Below, piece by piece: positions 23,412 through 35,774 of a DNA stretch of 64,000 nt. Where the stretch lies: contig JAJTUP010000011.1 in NCBI GenBank assembly GCA_021399435.1, forward strand, positions 248,001 through 312,000, in the 5' to 3' direction. The notes under the pieces were generated by a model that searched no databases, had not been told where the DNA came from, and worked only from the letters and a program-made list of their open reading frames with translations. Source of the stretch: Diaporthe sp. PMI_573. Taxonomy: Eukaryota > Ascomycota > Sordariomycetes > Diaporthales > Diaporthaceae. Position 1 is the first letter of the stretch. Each line of letters begins with the position of its first letter. A program made the translations under genes and the position numbers.

Positions 23412-25640
23412 ATGCCAGCCCATGGCAATCTATCGGCCGTCGAGCCTGTCAAGCAAGTGACAACATTCCGTGGTCGGTGGTCCATCCTGAAGATGTCAAC
23501 TAACAGCACACAAGACCACAGCACGAAACCATCTGCCACCCAGAGAAAGGCATACATCATTCCACTGCAGTCCACAGTGTCGACCTGACGGCGAACCTCG
23601 ATGCAAAGATCAAGAACCCGCTTGACGGCATTCCGAAGCACGAGCTCATGGCCCAAGTGGAAGACTTTGCTGACGAGAAGTGCCTCGCGGAGTACACTGG
23701 TTTACTGAAGAAGGGTGCGCTCATCGCGCAGGACCCTGAGAATTACGAGCATCTCCCCGGAGAGCATCGACTCACTCCAGAGGAATGCGATGCCATTCAT
23801 GCTGAGGTGCATCACAAATGGAGGGTTCCCAGGATGCTCTACATGACAATATTCACTTGCTCCATCGGCGCTGCTGTTCAGGGCTGGGATCAAGAGGGAA
23901 GCAATGGCGCGAACCTGTCGTTTCCACAGGCCCTCGGACTCGATTTGAACAGCCCATATGGGACCTATATACTAGGCTTAATCAATTCTGGTCCTTACAT
24001 TGGCAGCTCGTACGTCCGTCCTCTTTCACCTCTATCAAAGACAAACTGACTCGGCAAAAGGCTTTTCGGATGCTGGGCATCGGATCCCCTGAACTTTTAC
24101 TTTGGACGGCGAGGCAAGTAACACATCTCACATGGGCCAATCCTCTGCTCTGACAAGGCCATGAAGGAGCCATCTTCATTGCCGCAAACTTTTGCTTTTG
24201 GGCCGTGATCGGAAGTGCCTGCGCTCAGACCTGGCAGCAGCTTCTTCTCTGCCGTCTCCTTGTGGGCATCGGAATGGGTGTAAATGGAAGCAGTGTTCCT
24301 ATTTTTGCCGCTGAAAATTCCCCTGCTGCTATCCGGGGTGCTCTTGTAATGAGCTGGCGTAATTACTTCCGAAATGCCCCCAAATCATAAGCCACGCTAA
24401 CACGTGGTTGCAAGAGTTATGGACTGCGTTCGGGATCTGTCTCGGGACCTGCGCGAACCTCGTCGTCGGTCGGACCGGCTCGATCTCGTGGCGATTGCAG
24501 TTTGGAAGCGCGCTGATCCCAGCTGTCCCTCTGATGGTCTTTGTTTTTTTCTGCCCCGAGTCGCCTCGTTGGTACATGAAGAAGAACCGCTACCCAGAAG
24601 CAATGAAGTCACTGCTCCGACTCCGCCATCACCCGGTCCAGGCGGCTCGAGACCTTTACTATATCCATGCTCAGCTCGAGGTTGAGAGAGAGATCATACA
24701 CGGCTCGACCTACATTCGGCGAATTATCGAACTTTTCACCATCCCGCGCCTTCGACGAGCCACCTTGGCCTCTTTTGTCGTGATGATCGCCCAGCAAATG
24801 TGCGGGATCAACATTATAGCATTCTATTCATCTTCCATCTTCGAGGAGGCCGGCACCTCCGCTTACAACGCACTAATAGCATCGTTTGGCTTCGGCCTCG
24901 TCAACTTCATCTTTGCTTGGCCTGCTATCTGGACAATTGACACCTTTGGTCGACGATCTCTGCTGTTGTTCACATTTCCAAACGTAAGCCCCCCCCCCTT
25001 TCAGGGCCGTGAATGATTTCCCTTGACTTCATCTGACGCAATCTTTTTGTAGATGGCCTGGGCCCTCCTCGCTGCTGGTCTTTGCAACCTCATCCCCGGG
25101 ACAGGATCCACTCATCTTGGCCTTGTCGCCCTGTTCATCTACATTTTTGCAGCCTTCTACTCGCCCGGCGAGGGTCCGGTGCCTTTCGTATATTCTGCCG
25201 AAATCTTCCCATTGTCCCACCGTGAGGTCGGAATGGCTTGGGCCGTCGCAACCTGCTTCTTCTGGGCATCTGTTCTCACCGTCTCTTTCCCTGCTATTCT
25301 GAAGGCTTTCGGCGTGGTCGGTTCTTTCTGTCTGTACGCGGGGCTCAACCTGATCGCCTTTGCTATGGTCTTCCTGTGCGTCCCTGAAACAAAGCAGCGC
25401 ACACTCGAAGAGCTGGACTACATCTTTGCCGTGCCCACTCGCACATTCATCAACTATCAAATGAGAACCTGGCTGCCGTGGTTTTTCAAACGTCACGTAC
25501 TCCTCAACAGGGGCGCGAAGCTCGAGCCACTGTATCAATTCGATCTTGTTGGAAGGACCGTGAGCGGAGACAGTGATACTACCGATTCCAAAATACAGCA
25601 TGGCCCGGGAGACGACCGGAAAGACGAGGAGTCGACTTGA
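23412..25640 (+). CDS. MFS sugar-porter family transporter
   Basis: Twelve-helix plasma-membrane sugar:H+ symporter-like protein. The exons are 23412-23456, 23522-24009, 24061-24113, 24167-24358, 24415-24983 and 25053-25640, 1935 bp in frame and 644 residues. A cytosolic N-terminal extension of about 115 residues ([20 protein letters not shown]) precedes the first span. Sugar-porter motifs are clear: GWDQEGSNG in TM1, [11 protein letters not shown] after TM2, [10 protein letters not shown] after TM6, [10 protein letters not shown] in the second half, [14 protein letters not shown], and [15 protein letters not shown] after TM12. The 24114-24166 intron starts with GC (CGAG|GCAAGT), a canonical GC-AG intron; its removal restores FGRRGAIF. 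The small first exon is supported by phase and a ctaac branch but is less sure, and an in-frame ATG at 23403 is an alternative start. The substrate is unknown. Confidence 0.88.
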
Positions 25641-27029
25641 GATGCTCAGACATCAAGTGCTCCATGTTGTCCAAGTTATCGAAACTTGTATGGATTGGAT
25701 GGAAAGACGCCGCCTAGGTTTGGGTATGGAGCTTGGGTCAAACACTACGGAGCACAAACTTTCCTCATGGAGATGACTCATTGATTTATTTCTACTTTGT
25801 GGTGCCTCGCCTGGCCTATATTCCTACGCTGTCACTAGCATGTATATCAGGGGCTCTATCCAGCTAGTAATCCACTCATATACCCATCGTTAACTGCCAC
25901 CAGGCTTGCGTTCATGAGTCTTGGAGAGAGAGAGATATATACGACACTTGTCCATGCAACTGTGTGCTCATATACTATGTATAGTCCCAGATCCCAGCCG
26001 TTTGAGCACATGCTCGAAGCGGGTCGGAAGGGTGAGTTTCAAGAGTAAGAGTATGAAACCGGGGCAGAGAAGTGCGACCTCCAGATCACTCAAAAGAAGA
26101 TCAAGAGTGACTTTATGCATGTTTAACTAGCTTCTTTGACTGTGTGATACGTCGAACGTTAATTGATACAGGTCCACTTACCCAGAAGACAATAGCATAT
26201 TCACGAGAACAACACGAATTGGAAGAATTGAATATCACGCCTGAATCTTTTGGTTTGTAAATACCACAAGACGAGATGGATGTTTTTGGCTCTCACAAAC
26301 AAGGAGACAATTGTAGCTTTTGAGTACATATTCCTGTCCTTCTTCGAATTTGACCAGATCATCTTCGAGGTTCCATGGCACAATCAAGCTACCTGGCAAC
26401 AACACCTCACGGTGAATCTCGGCAAAGATGGCCGGTCGCCTGATGGGGCCACCACCCGCACCCAGCTTGGACGAATCGTGACATGCAAGTAACACGACGC
26501 GCTCGGTGAACAAAGATTGGCAGTCAGCAGTAGTCGCCCCGGGAGGGGAATTCCAGGTGCCGGCCGAGCAGGAGTGAGCGGAGGTTGCGGTGTGGGTGGA
26601 TAAGCCGGAGGGGTCGTTCAACATTTGATCCCTGAGTGGACACATCAACCGGTGTTCCGGAAGTCGAGCCTTGGCTGTATGCGGGACGGCCTGAGCGGGG
26701 GTTGATATCGTTCGGGGTCAAAGATTTCTCAGCGCGTAGCTTGTGTCCTTCCGTCGGAAGAGTGGCGCCAAGGAAGTTTGGGTACCGGCAATAATACTGC
26801 AGACTGCTGACTGCATTCCCTCACTGAAACCATACTTGCATGCCCAGGGATTAGGGCAGGCAGTGGTGGTGATCAGCATTATGGAGGAGGTCTCGGATGG
26901 TCCCACGACGAGCATATAACTAAAGTCCCCAGGGTTTTCCTCATGATAAGCTGGTAACGTGCAATGCTGTGAATCCATCACTCAAATAACGTCGAAGAGC
27001 CCCAGTGCTGACGGCAATTGGTTAGAGAC
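25641..27029. other. intergenic between two MFS genes
   Basis: No gene is supported. Open frames on the minus strand at 26235-26648 and 26718-26981 have no recognisable family and no splicing pattern. An AG-repeat (gagagagagaga) lies near 25925. Confidence 0.35.
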
Positions 27030-28609
27030 ATGGACGATAAAGAGGCCGCCGTTGACCGTTGTGAGGTCGCCTCAACCGAGGACGTGGACAAGAGATTGCA
27101 ATGGAAACGAGATCTCCTCCTTCTCCCCATCCTAGGGATTATGCACATGATTCTCTTCCTAGACCGGACCAATATCGCCAATGCTCGTATCGAGGGGCTC
27201 GAGGCCGGCTTGAACATGCCGCCGACGGGCTACAGCACCGCGCTGTGGATTTTCTACGTCCCTTTCGTCCTGGCCGAGATCCCAAGCAATCTGATTCTCA
27301 TCACGGGCAAGATCAAGCCCAACTTGTTCCTTGGCGGTCAGATGTTTCTCCTCGGTACGTTACGACGACCGATCAAAGCATCCTAAATTGACCCACCTAG
27401 AGATGCCCGCGTGGTGCTCAGGACTGATACTCGATGACTAGGTATTCTCGGAATGTGTCAAGGACTGACGGCGAGTTACCAAGGACTCTGGGCGATCCGC
27501 TTCTTTATGGGCGCCTTTGAAGTAGCTCTTCCTGCAGGGGCCGCGTATATGTTGTCCATGTATTACACCAAGCGCGAGTCTTCGGTCCGCTTTGCATGGT
27601 TCCTCAATTTTGCCCTCGCCGGCCCCATATTTTCTGGTCTCCTCGCCTATGGCCTTGTCAACCTGGACGGCGCTGGTGGTCTGGAGGGTTGGAGGTGGTG
27701 AGTCCTGTCTCCAATTGCCGTGGCCTGTAGTCCCAGAAAAGAGGTTCAAACTCACATTGTCTTAGGATCTTTGTGATTGAGGGTCTGATGACCGTCGTGC
27801 TCTCTGTCGTCTGCACCGTACTCCTCCCAGACTTCCCAAAGAATGCACAGTCATGGTTTCTGAAACCCCAAGAGCGCGACCGTCTTGTCGAAATGCTCGA
27901 AGCATCCCGGGGTGCCGAGACCAAGGGATCCGCAATTGACTTGATCCCCATGTGGAGGGTTCTCATCGACTGGCGCATCCACCTCTTCACGTGGTGCTAC
28001 TTCTGCTGCGACATCACGGCCTCTTCGATCGCCTCCTTTGCGCCGACCATCCTCACCGAGCTGGGATGGAAGTCCAAGACCGCCCAGCTCATGAGCATGC
28101 CGATATGGGCGTCTGGGATCGTCGGCTCTCTGTCTGCCACCTGGCTAGCTGGGCGGCTCAACCTCCGCGGCCCCTTCGTGCTATGCGGGATCTGTTTCCA
28201 GCTTGTTGGCTGGGTCATCATGTACGTCTATGTCCCGCAGGCTGGGTTGCGGTACATGGCTCTCTTCTTTATGTCCATTGGCACTTTCTCCCAGATGCCC
28301 CTGCTCCTCGGCTGGCTGAGTGCCAACCTGCGCGGGCAAAAGTACCTGGCCGTGGGCATGGCCTGGATGATCGGCTTTGGAAACTGTGCAAACTTTGTTT
28401 CGCCAAACGTATTCTTCAAATGGGAGTCTCCCAGATATCCCACAGGGTTCACATCAGGGCTGGCGTTCACCATAGTTGGCCTTTTCACAGCTGGTGTTAT
28501 TTGCGGGGTGCTGGTCTGGAAGAACAGGCGGAGGGACGCGGCTCGTCGGCTGATGAGTGAGGAGGAGAGGGAACGATATGATGAGATGCATTTCAAGCTC
28601 GTCTACTAG
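27030..28609 (+). CDS. MFS anion:cation symporter (allantoate/nicotinate-permease-like, Dal5/TNA1 type)
   Basis: Twelve-helix transporter of the anion:cation symporter branch of the MFS, whose fungal members carry allantoate, nicotinate, pantothenate, biotin or related vitamins. The exons are 27030-27354, 27442-27697 and 27766-28609, 1425 bp and 474 residues. The signatures are RDLLLLPILGIMHMILFLDRTNIANARI at TM1 (Asp-Arg-x-Asn-Ile-x-Asn-Ala), YSTALWIFYVPFVLAEIPSN at TM2, FFMGAFEVALPAGAAYMLS at TM4-5, GWRWIFVIEGL after TM6, and a C-terminal basic tail. The GWRW motif is rebuilt exactly across the second intron. The start at 27030 gives a 30-residue acidic N-tail. The substrate is not predictable from sequence. 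The two neighbouring MFS genes belong to different families, so this is not a tandem duplication. Confidence 0.88.
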
Positions 28610-29497
28610 AAACCCGGTCGTTTCTAGTTCGTTGGCAAACCTTTGGTGTCCGTGTGTGTGAGGCGGTAATACAGGGTAACTTGCAGGTTCCAAGGTTCTG
28701 GGAAGAACACATCAAGACGCTCGATGACATTGGAATAGAACGGAAGATCTCGTAGTAGGTACATAAATTTGTCCAGAAGATTCCCAACGTTCAACTGGAC
28801 TGGAAGCCTGCATGTGGCTTTGAAACACAAGTACGTGCGTCCTAAGGAGGCTTTCATTTTCTTCCCAACCACCTCGATACTTTTTCCAGTCGCTCACATT
28901 GGCCGGATAGCTTTTCTTCCTCAAAGAAACTGCATATCGTTTCTCCATCAGTCTTTCCGTTTATCTCACCTTCAAGCGCCTTGTTCAGGCCCCAACTTCT
29001 TTCCTTCTCATCCAGCTTTGATTTCAGTCCGTGAGACCAACTTGTCATTCGGAACGGACTACCTTCTTATTGACTTCCGGATCTTTTCGAGACCGCAGAA
29101 TCACCCTGGGTATTCCCCACCCCAAACAACAGGCATTGAACAGGTCCAGAACTGACGGCTTTCACGGCTGGGAGGCCACGATAACTTGATCGAAAGTTGC
29201 CGCAGCAACCTGCAACCGCCGCTTCGTACAGTAAACTTCAATCAGTCAGAACCTTTTAGCAATAACAAGGCCGTGTCTGGGTCTAAACCCTTGCCCTTCT
29301 ACTATTACAACAGAATCCTGTGGTCGTATGCTCCGTCGCAATGCCGAATTTCGACGACTCCGTCTGCTTCGGATCGCCATTCGGCGCGCTCACTCTAGCT
29401 GTGAATGCTGCACCGAGCACAACGCCCCAGTTTACTAACAAACACGAACCCAAAAAGCCCAAAACTCAGTCGCAGCCAATGGCCACAACCAGTCGCC
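28610..29497. other. intergenic
   Basis: 3' flank of the MFS gene and promoter of the 2EXR gene. Many short overlapping open frames occur without family resemblance. No gene was seen. Confidence 0.4.
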
Positions 29498-30606
29498 ATG
29501 TCGTCCGTACAGGCCACTGATTTCCCCCGCTTTCTCGAGCTCCCCTTCGAGATCCGCTGGACAATATACGAGCTCTGCCTTCCCAAGCGTGTCATCGACG
29601 GCGAGATTCACAGCCTGGGACCCGGCCCAGAGGATATTATGATCAGAGAGGAACGAACGGCTCTCAGATACATTGTGGCTAGATCCAGCAGGACACCGGT
29701 CATGAGAGCCAGCCCCGAGGTGTATCGTGACCTACGCAGGCATTTTGTCGACCCGCCAGACAGCGAGTGGGTCTGGAGCTGGCGAGGCTCCAACGAGGGT
29801 CTCACCGACTCCAAGCCAGTAATCTTTGATCCGAGGTTTGACGTCCTCTACATTTCGCCCAATGATTGGATCCGGCGTCAAGAGAGCCAAACGTGATCTG
29901 GACAGAAGCCCATTCTACCCTTTCGAAGAATAAGGACGCCGCCCTGGCCATCGACCAGCAGGGGATCACTGCTTTGGTGATGCGGAAGAAGCTCGCGGAC
30001 CAAAGCTTCCTGGGCCGCAAGAAATGCATCATCATCCTCAACAAAACGACGCTTATCAAGCCTGCCGAGTGGATTGCTTCGTGCGGCCTCTTCGGCCTCC
30101 TTGGAGAGGAGAGGATCGTGCTCGTAGACGTTGACGACTTCGGACGAGTCGACTGCTTTGACAGGAAACTAAACGGCCAAGGTATGATCGACGGCGAGAC
30201 ATCCCAAGGCTACAGACCCGTCGCGCCCGGCGGCATAAGGCGATACAGCTCACACAGCAACGTCGACCTCCATACGACATGGAATGAGAGCTCGCCTCTC
30301 GTCAGCGCCGAGGAGCGCGCAGACGTCATCGCGAAGGACAAGCAGGAGATGATGCGCCGGCTCAAGCTGGTTTGGCTGCTGGTCAACGACCCGTCCGTGG
30401 TCTCGAATGTTCACCGGTACATGTGGCACGGAACCTTTGACGAGGAGAACCCCAAGGTCAAAATCCGGCTAGAAAAGCTACCGGCTGTCACGTTTGCGGT
30501 GCGGGTGCACGCGCAGGATCTTGAAGACGGCGCGAAGGTTTTGGCCGAGGACATGGCTCGTCCTTTACGCAGAAGGCGTCGATCAATATGCGAAGACTTT
30601 TTCTAA
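29498..30606 (+). CDS. 2EXR-domain protein, reading frame broken once
   Basis: A fungal-specific protein of the 2EXR type (named for a repeated Glu-x-Arg feature), function unknown and often expanded in Sordariomycetes. The first frame (29498-29896) starts MSSVQATDF and enters the domain with FPRFLELPFEIRWTIYELCLP. It includes VIFDPRFDVLYIS, a hallmark near the domain end, and then meets TGA. The second frame (29866-30606) continues smoothly with NVIWTEAHSTLSKNKDAALA to a Lys/Arg-rich tail. The overlap at 29866-29896 is too short for an intron and has no usable GT-AG pair that keeps the conserved segment. The simplest reading is a one-base insertion or deletion, either a true pseudogene lesion or a sequencing error. 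If joined, the product would be about 370 residues. Confidence 0.65.
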
Positions 30607-31015
30607 AACAGCATGCACACCTGGCCATCCACAATTCGCGTGACCAGAGGATGTAACAACTTCCTACGCATTTTGCAATTCCATCTGTTTCAAACAAACA
30701 GTAAGTAGCAGTGCTTTGTACTCCTGCGGAACCCGACGCCAATGCTATGAGAAGACAATGCTAGACACGACAAGAGCAAGCCCTGGGTATATCCACCCCG
30801 TTTTGCTTTGACAACAAACGCACATCAATTCGACGCCCTCTCTTTGCTCCCGCAGTTGCCTCGACCCGAGTGACTGTTTCCTCCTCCTTTGCGCTTCTGC
30901 CGTTGCTTGAATTCTGCCCTTGGATATGATTTTCCCTTGTACTCAGTAGATATGATGATCCACAATCGATGCCACTCAAATGAAACAAATGTTTTGCACC
31001 CCACCCACGTACTTC
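30607..31015. other. convergent intergenic
   Basis: The 3' flanks of the 2EXR gene (plus) and SFI1 (minus). No gene was recognised. Confidence 0.4.
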
Positions 31016-34000
31016 TTAAGCTACCAGTCCTTCCTCGTCTTCCTCAAATGTCAGCTCGCTCGGCGGCTTGTACGCCGGCGTAGTGCTCGCCACCCTGCTA
31101 AGGAAGCTCGGCCTCGCCGGTGTGAAGCTCGGCCGCGCCGGCGTCCGGAAGGGCGTGTAGTCGGTGACCATCCTGGACCTCCTCCCATCGTGCACCGGCG
31201 CGGGTGTGTTCCATCTCGAGTTGCGCCTCGTCGCCCGGAAGTCCATCATGCCGCCGAGCTCGGGCACCCGGTCCCCACCAGGCCCAACGCCGCTCGTCTG
31301 CGTGGCCCACACCCCGAAAAAGTGGCGCCGGTCGCGCCGCGCGTTGTGGCCAATAAACTCTTGCGCGGCGCGGTCGCGGCCACGCAGGGACACCGAGGCC
31401 AGTTCCCACGCCTCCCAGTACTGCGACGCCGTCTGCGCAAAGTTGTACTCGGCCGCGTCCAGCCGGCCCTCATCCTGTGCTTCGATGAGCGAGTGCCAGA
31501 GCACGAGATGGGCTTCCTTGTCGGCATCCTCGGCGACCTCGGCAGAGAAGGTGTAATACTCGTACTTCTCGCGCCAAGCCTGGGCGACGTCGAAGATCAA
31601 GCCGCCGTCGTCCTCGGCGCGGATGTCGTCTGCCTCCCAACCACTAGTTACGACCTCGGCAGACTTCTGCCGCCACGAGTCGAGGCTGTCCCGGAGGGTG
31701 TCGCAGCGGACGCGGTAGCGGAAATCTTTGTACAGTTTGCGCATGCGACATTGCCATTCCTGCCTCCGTACGTCGCGCCAGTGCTTCATGACGCTGTCAC
31801 TAATCGAGTAGAAACGACCCAAGCGGGACCAGTTCTGCAGCCTGCTGACGGCCTCAAGCTGGCTGCGCCATTGCTCGATGGCCTTCGGCACGACGCGTTG
31901 AAGGATCATGCGGCGGGCGTGCATGGCCCCTATTTCGAGCTGCTCGATAGCGTCGATCGAGGCGTTGAAGAAGCCCGTAATTGAGTCGTGGTAGCGGACT
32001 TCACGGGCCAGGTGGCGCATGTCTCGGCTGTTGGTGTGTGACTGCCTCGCCGCGTCGGTCCACTTCTCACAGAAACGCGCCTGGTCCTGTCGCTGGGTGA
32101 CGCGTTTGCACAAGATCAGACGCCATTCGCAATACCAGTGATAGGTGGAACTGTCGAGTGCCTCTGCGTCCTGCTGCTCCTGCCAGGCCCTTAGCCTCGT
32201 CTCATACATCCAGTGCTTCGCATGCTCCTTCAAGTCCTGAAGTATGGCAACTTTTTCGCGGCTCTTGCACTCCTCGGCCTCCTGGCGCCAGGCGAGTGAC
32301 AGGCCGGACCTCAGAAACTCGTCCCTACGAACAATGATCGGCCCGGCGCCATCTTCAGCTCGTTCTTGTACACGCGCCGACGTCTTCCAATGTCTCATGT
32401 ACCTCCCGAGCATGCTACCTCGGAAAATGCCCTCGGCTTCTTCGTGAGCAGAAGAAAGCCAGCCAGATTCGCCCTGCCAGTGATGAAAGCAGCCCGCACG
32501 CAAGCGAGTGTGGTCGATTGCCACAGCCAGTCGCACCTTGGATTCTTGGTACCATACGATGAGGGCGTCCTCGGTTAAGTCACGCCTGCGCCTGCGAAGA
32601 GCAAGCGCCTGGGCTCGTCTATGGTTGCCGGATTGCGTCTGTGCAGCATCCCGCCAGTCCCTCATAGCGACCAGCTGGGAGAACCACACCGCTTTGCTTT
32701 CCGACTCAGACTCGTCTCTGTCCCACTCACCGACCCAAGCACTGAAGCACTTCTTCCGAAGAATGTGGCGTCTTGCAACCTGTGTCCGTTGCACTTCTTC
32801 ATCTGCACGATTAGCCCAATGCGTGAATGCTTTTGAGAGGATGAAGTAGTCCCAAGCCGCGGCTGCTATGTGGTACTGTGAGCGAAGGCTGAGGTCACTG
32901 TCGAGCCAAGCTTCCTCGTCTCGCTCTTCCGGCGCATCGTAGAACGAATGCTGCCTAGAATCGAGATTTGGATCCCATTCGCTGCTGAAGGATTGTATCT
33001 GTTGACCTCGAATTTCGGGGAGACGCCCGTCCGGTGCTGGCCGATATGGCAACTCCTCAACGAAAGTTCTCTCGACTGACGGTGATTTGCCCATTGCTTC
33101 CCTGTCCGCGTCCTTCAAGTCCGAAACTGCCCTGGACGGCGCAGCAGATGACCTGCTGCGTTCGATAGATTGTCGAACGCGTGGCTGAACATTTTCGCCA
33201 GGGAGGATTGCCGGGACTACAGCAGCGCCTTCAGCACCTCGCTCCGCAGACTCCCTGTTGCGCTCGAGCCCTTCGATTTCGCGCATGTGCTCTTGGTAAG
33301 CCCGCAGACCGTCATTCTCGTCAATGTGCATAGTAAGCGCAGTTTCAATCCAGATCTCGAGAGCGTCGCCCATCGTGCCCCAAGCATCCCACACCTCGGC
33401 GTTTGCCTCCAATTCAATGTTTCGAGTCTTGGTCTGGCGGGCGATCCTGGCCCAATGATTGAAGGACGACATCCTAAACATCTGTTCTCTCGACATGAGG
33501 TAGTTCACCTGGGCCTTGCTCATATCCTGCTCGTCGGCAGCGTCCCTGAAAGGTAATTTTACGGAGTATTCGTCGTGTCGTAAATCATTATATTCCTCAT
33601 CGATGCGTTCTGTTTCTCGGGTGTCGTGTTCTTCCTCATACTGTGGAGGGTGCTCCGGGAGGCTCGGCTCCTCGACGTAGTCGGCCTCGTGGCCAACCAA
33701 GTCCATGCTGCTGGAAACGTCTTCGGCAGAAATCACACCATTTGGCAGGCGACCTCCGGATTGTCCCTCTGAGGCTCGTCCGTGGTGGCCGAAATTACTG
33801 AAATCCGGAGGAGCCCGGTTTTCCGCCCTAGTGGAAGGCCTGCCGTCGATCTCCTGCCCGGAAACCGAGGGCCGGACATGAGCTGAGCCGTTGAGTCCTT
33901 TGCCCGGAGCGTCAGTTTCCACGCCGCTCCCTGGCTTGGGGCGGTAAGGGATGTTCTCGATGGTAGACGGCCCGCTGGCGTTTTGTTCCCAAGAACGTTC

Positions 34001-34991
34001 AGAGATGCTTTGTGTCTCTACCACATCCGAGAATCGCACGCCCTTCTTGTTCGACTCCGGCGTCTCACCCGCGGTCGAGTGTGCCCGAGCGTGCCGGATG
34101 GGAGGCTCGATACTGGGTGGCTCGTTCCCGGGCGCGACAAAGGACAAAGCAATGCTATCCGAATTACGTCTCCGGCGCGGCGCATAGTGCATCGGACTGG
34201 GCGAGCTGAACCTGTCCTGTGGCGGGATAGGCGGCGCGAGACCCGGGTCCAGGGGCGAAGACTCGTCGCGTTGAATAATGTGTGGTCTGGGGGTGGGCCC
34301 GCCTCCTGTCTGGTCACCATCGCTCAAGTCCTCATCATCGCCCTCCTCTGCCGTTGAAGTCACCGAGTCATCTGTGTAGACCACTTCGATACCCATGCTC
34401 TCTAACAAGGATCTGAACTTGTCCACCAGTGGCTCATCGGTCCTGTCCGCGCCGATGCGAAATAAGAGGCGCGAGATGTGCGGGACATCCTCTGAGTCGT
34501 AGCCATATTTTGGGAGGACTGTGTCGGCAGCCATGAACAGCGCGTTGGTCGCGAGTCGCTCCCGCTCGGGGAGTGAGTCGAATATCTCCTCTCCATGGGC
34601 AACGATCTCATGGAGGATGGTGATGTCTGTTGTGCGCGCACAATGTGAGTATCAAGTCGCGCAATGACAGGGGGACGGGTGGGACCCTACCCTCGTTGCT
34701 GTAATAGGGTTCTGGTCTGGTTCGAATGGGGGTCGGAGAGGGGCGGTCACTACCACTTCCTCCTCCATCGCCCCCATTCCCGTTGGGAAGAGGCGTGTTG
34801 TGGGCGGCGCGTTGCATGGAATCCAGGACAGGTGACTTGACCTCGATGTCGCCGTTGTCGCCGACCTTGACCTCGACCTGTATCTCGCTGAACGTGGAGT
34901 CGGTTGTCTCTCTTTCTTCTGACGGGCTGGTGCTCTGTATTGTGGAAGGGGAGCCCCCTCGACTAAGGGTGGCTGGTGGTAGCGGTAGCAT
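31016..34991 (-). CDS. SFI1: Spindle-pole/centrosome protein Sfi1 (centrin-binding)
   Basis: Elongated centrin-binding filament protein of the spindle pole body half-bridge, needed for its duplication. The exons (minus strand) are 34691-34991 and 31016-34626, 3912 bp and 1303 residues. The N-terminal block crosses the intron: EPYYSNED-ITILHEIVAHGEEIF, then ATNALFMAADTVLPKYGYD, PHISRLLFRIG, as in fungal Sfi1 homologues. A disordered, Pro/Ser/Glu-rich stretch follows (about 180-430). The middle holds many degenerate Sfi1 repeats with a conserved Trp: FNHWARIARQ, FTHWANRADEE, CFSAWVGEWD, CFHHWQGES, YMRHWKTS, LRAWQEQQ, AIEQWRSQ, VMKHWRDVR and SLDSWRQKS, each a potential centrin site. The C-terminus has repeated ARPSF motifs. 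The start at 34991 is the first ATG in frame; the frame continues upstream only with non-ATG codons. Confidence 0.88.
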
Positions 34992-35774
34992 TTGCGAAAA
35001 GGACGAGTGCGCCGCGAATACATGTCGAGTGGGAGACAAAACAGGGCGAGAGGTCAAGCGGTCGAGCTGGCGCAGATGAGCGTTTGGAGGCCAAAAGAGT
35101 GCGCGATGCGATTGAGCTTGGACGAGGTCAGGTCAGGTCAGGTCAGGTCAGGTCAGGTCGAGGCGATGAGCGCGCAAAAACAGAAGCTGGCTCAGCTCGT
35201 TGCGGCCGTGTTAGGACTGGGGCAGTTGTGAGGGGTTGCAGTATATCGATGCATTGAATTTCCAATTGCAAGAGCAAAAAGAGAGCGGAGGGAAAACAAT
35301 AGCAGTGGACTGTTGCGCGAAGACAATGGGAGGCGCGTTGCTCTATTGCCGTAGATGGGATCGCGTACCGGGAGGCTGAAAAGAAGATAGCGTCTTGGGG
35401 GAACCTCCTCGCGTTGGGCGATCTGGGAGAAACGGCGTGGTCTTGGATGGCTTTCATTGGGGGACGCTAGCAGCGGGTGGCCCCCCCCCCTCCCCAGACT
35501 GCGGGAGCCCTTGAGCACCAGCCACTGGTTGTCATGGTTGCAGTGGAGCCGCTCGAGGTCGATCCCGGTTCAGGAGGATACCCCTGCACCGTCTTGGGCA
35601 CGGTCGAGAGGCCGTTTCAACACCAATGAAATCATCGACACATGAACTTCTCCAGACCGGAGGCTGCATGAACTGCACGACTCAAGACACAACATCTCAC
35701 CCTGCCCTTCAACTAGATCATCCATCCAATCCTACCTCATTTCGTTGGAACGGAAAGAGCAGAGACCAGGCAAC
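34992..35774. other. divergent promoter region SFI1 / twin-Cx9C gene
   Basis: Shared upstream region of two divergent genes. It contains the GGTCA array (listed separately) and a run of nine or ten C at about 35482-35491. No gene was recognised. Confidence 0.4.
35126..35160. repeat. pentanucleotide array (GGTCA)6
   Basis: Six perfect GGTCA units plus a seventh ending GGTCG lie 135 bp upstream of the SFI1 start codon, probably in its promoter or 5' UTR. Read on the minus strand it is TGACC. Each copy contains TGAC, a half-site seen in bZIP and nuclear-receptor-like motifs, but a binding role is only speculation. Confidence 0.85.

Noticed and set aside
26235..26648. 137-residue open frame on the minus strand
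   Set aside because: A single open frame without splice partners or a recognisable domain. It may be real but cannot be supported from sequence alone.
27952..28560. 202-residue open frame on the plus strand
   Set aside because: It overlaps the third exon of the allantoate-permease-like gene in another frame and shows no membrane or domain pattern.
27030..28609. Tandem duplication of the two neighbouring MFS genes
   Set aside because: One is a sugar porter (PESPRW, PETK motifs) and the other an anion:cation symporter; they share no signature motifs or intron positions.
30980..31984. 334-residue open frame on the plus strand
   Set aside because: It is antisense to the SFI1 coding exon, begins without a convincing start context, and is Arg/Pro-rich as expected from a shadow of GC-rich coding sequence.
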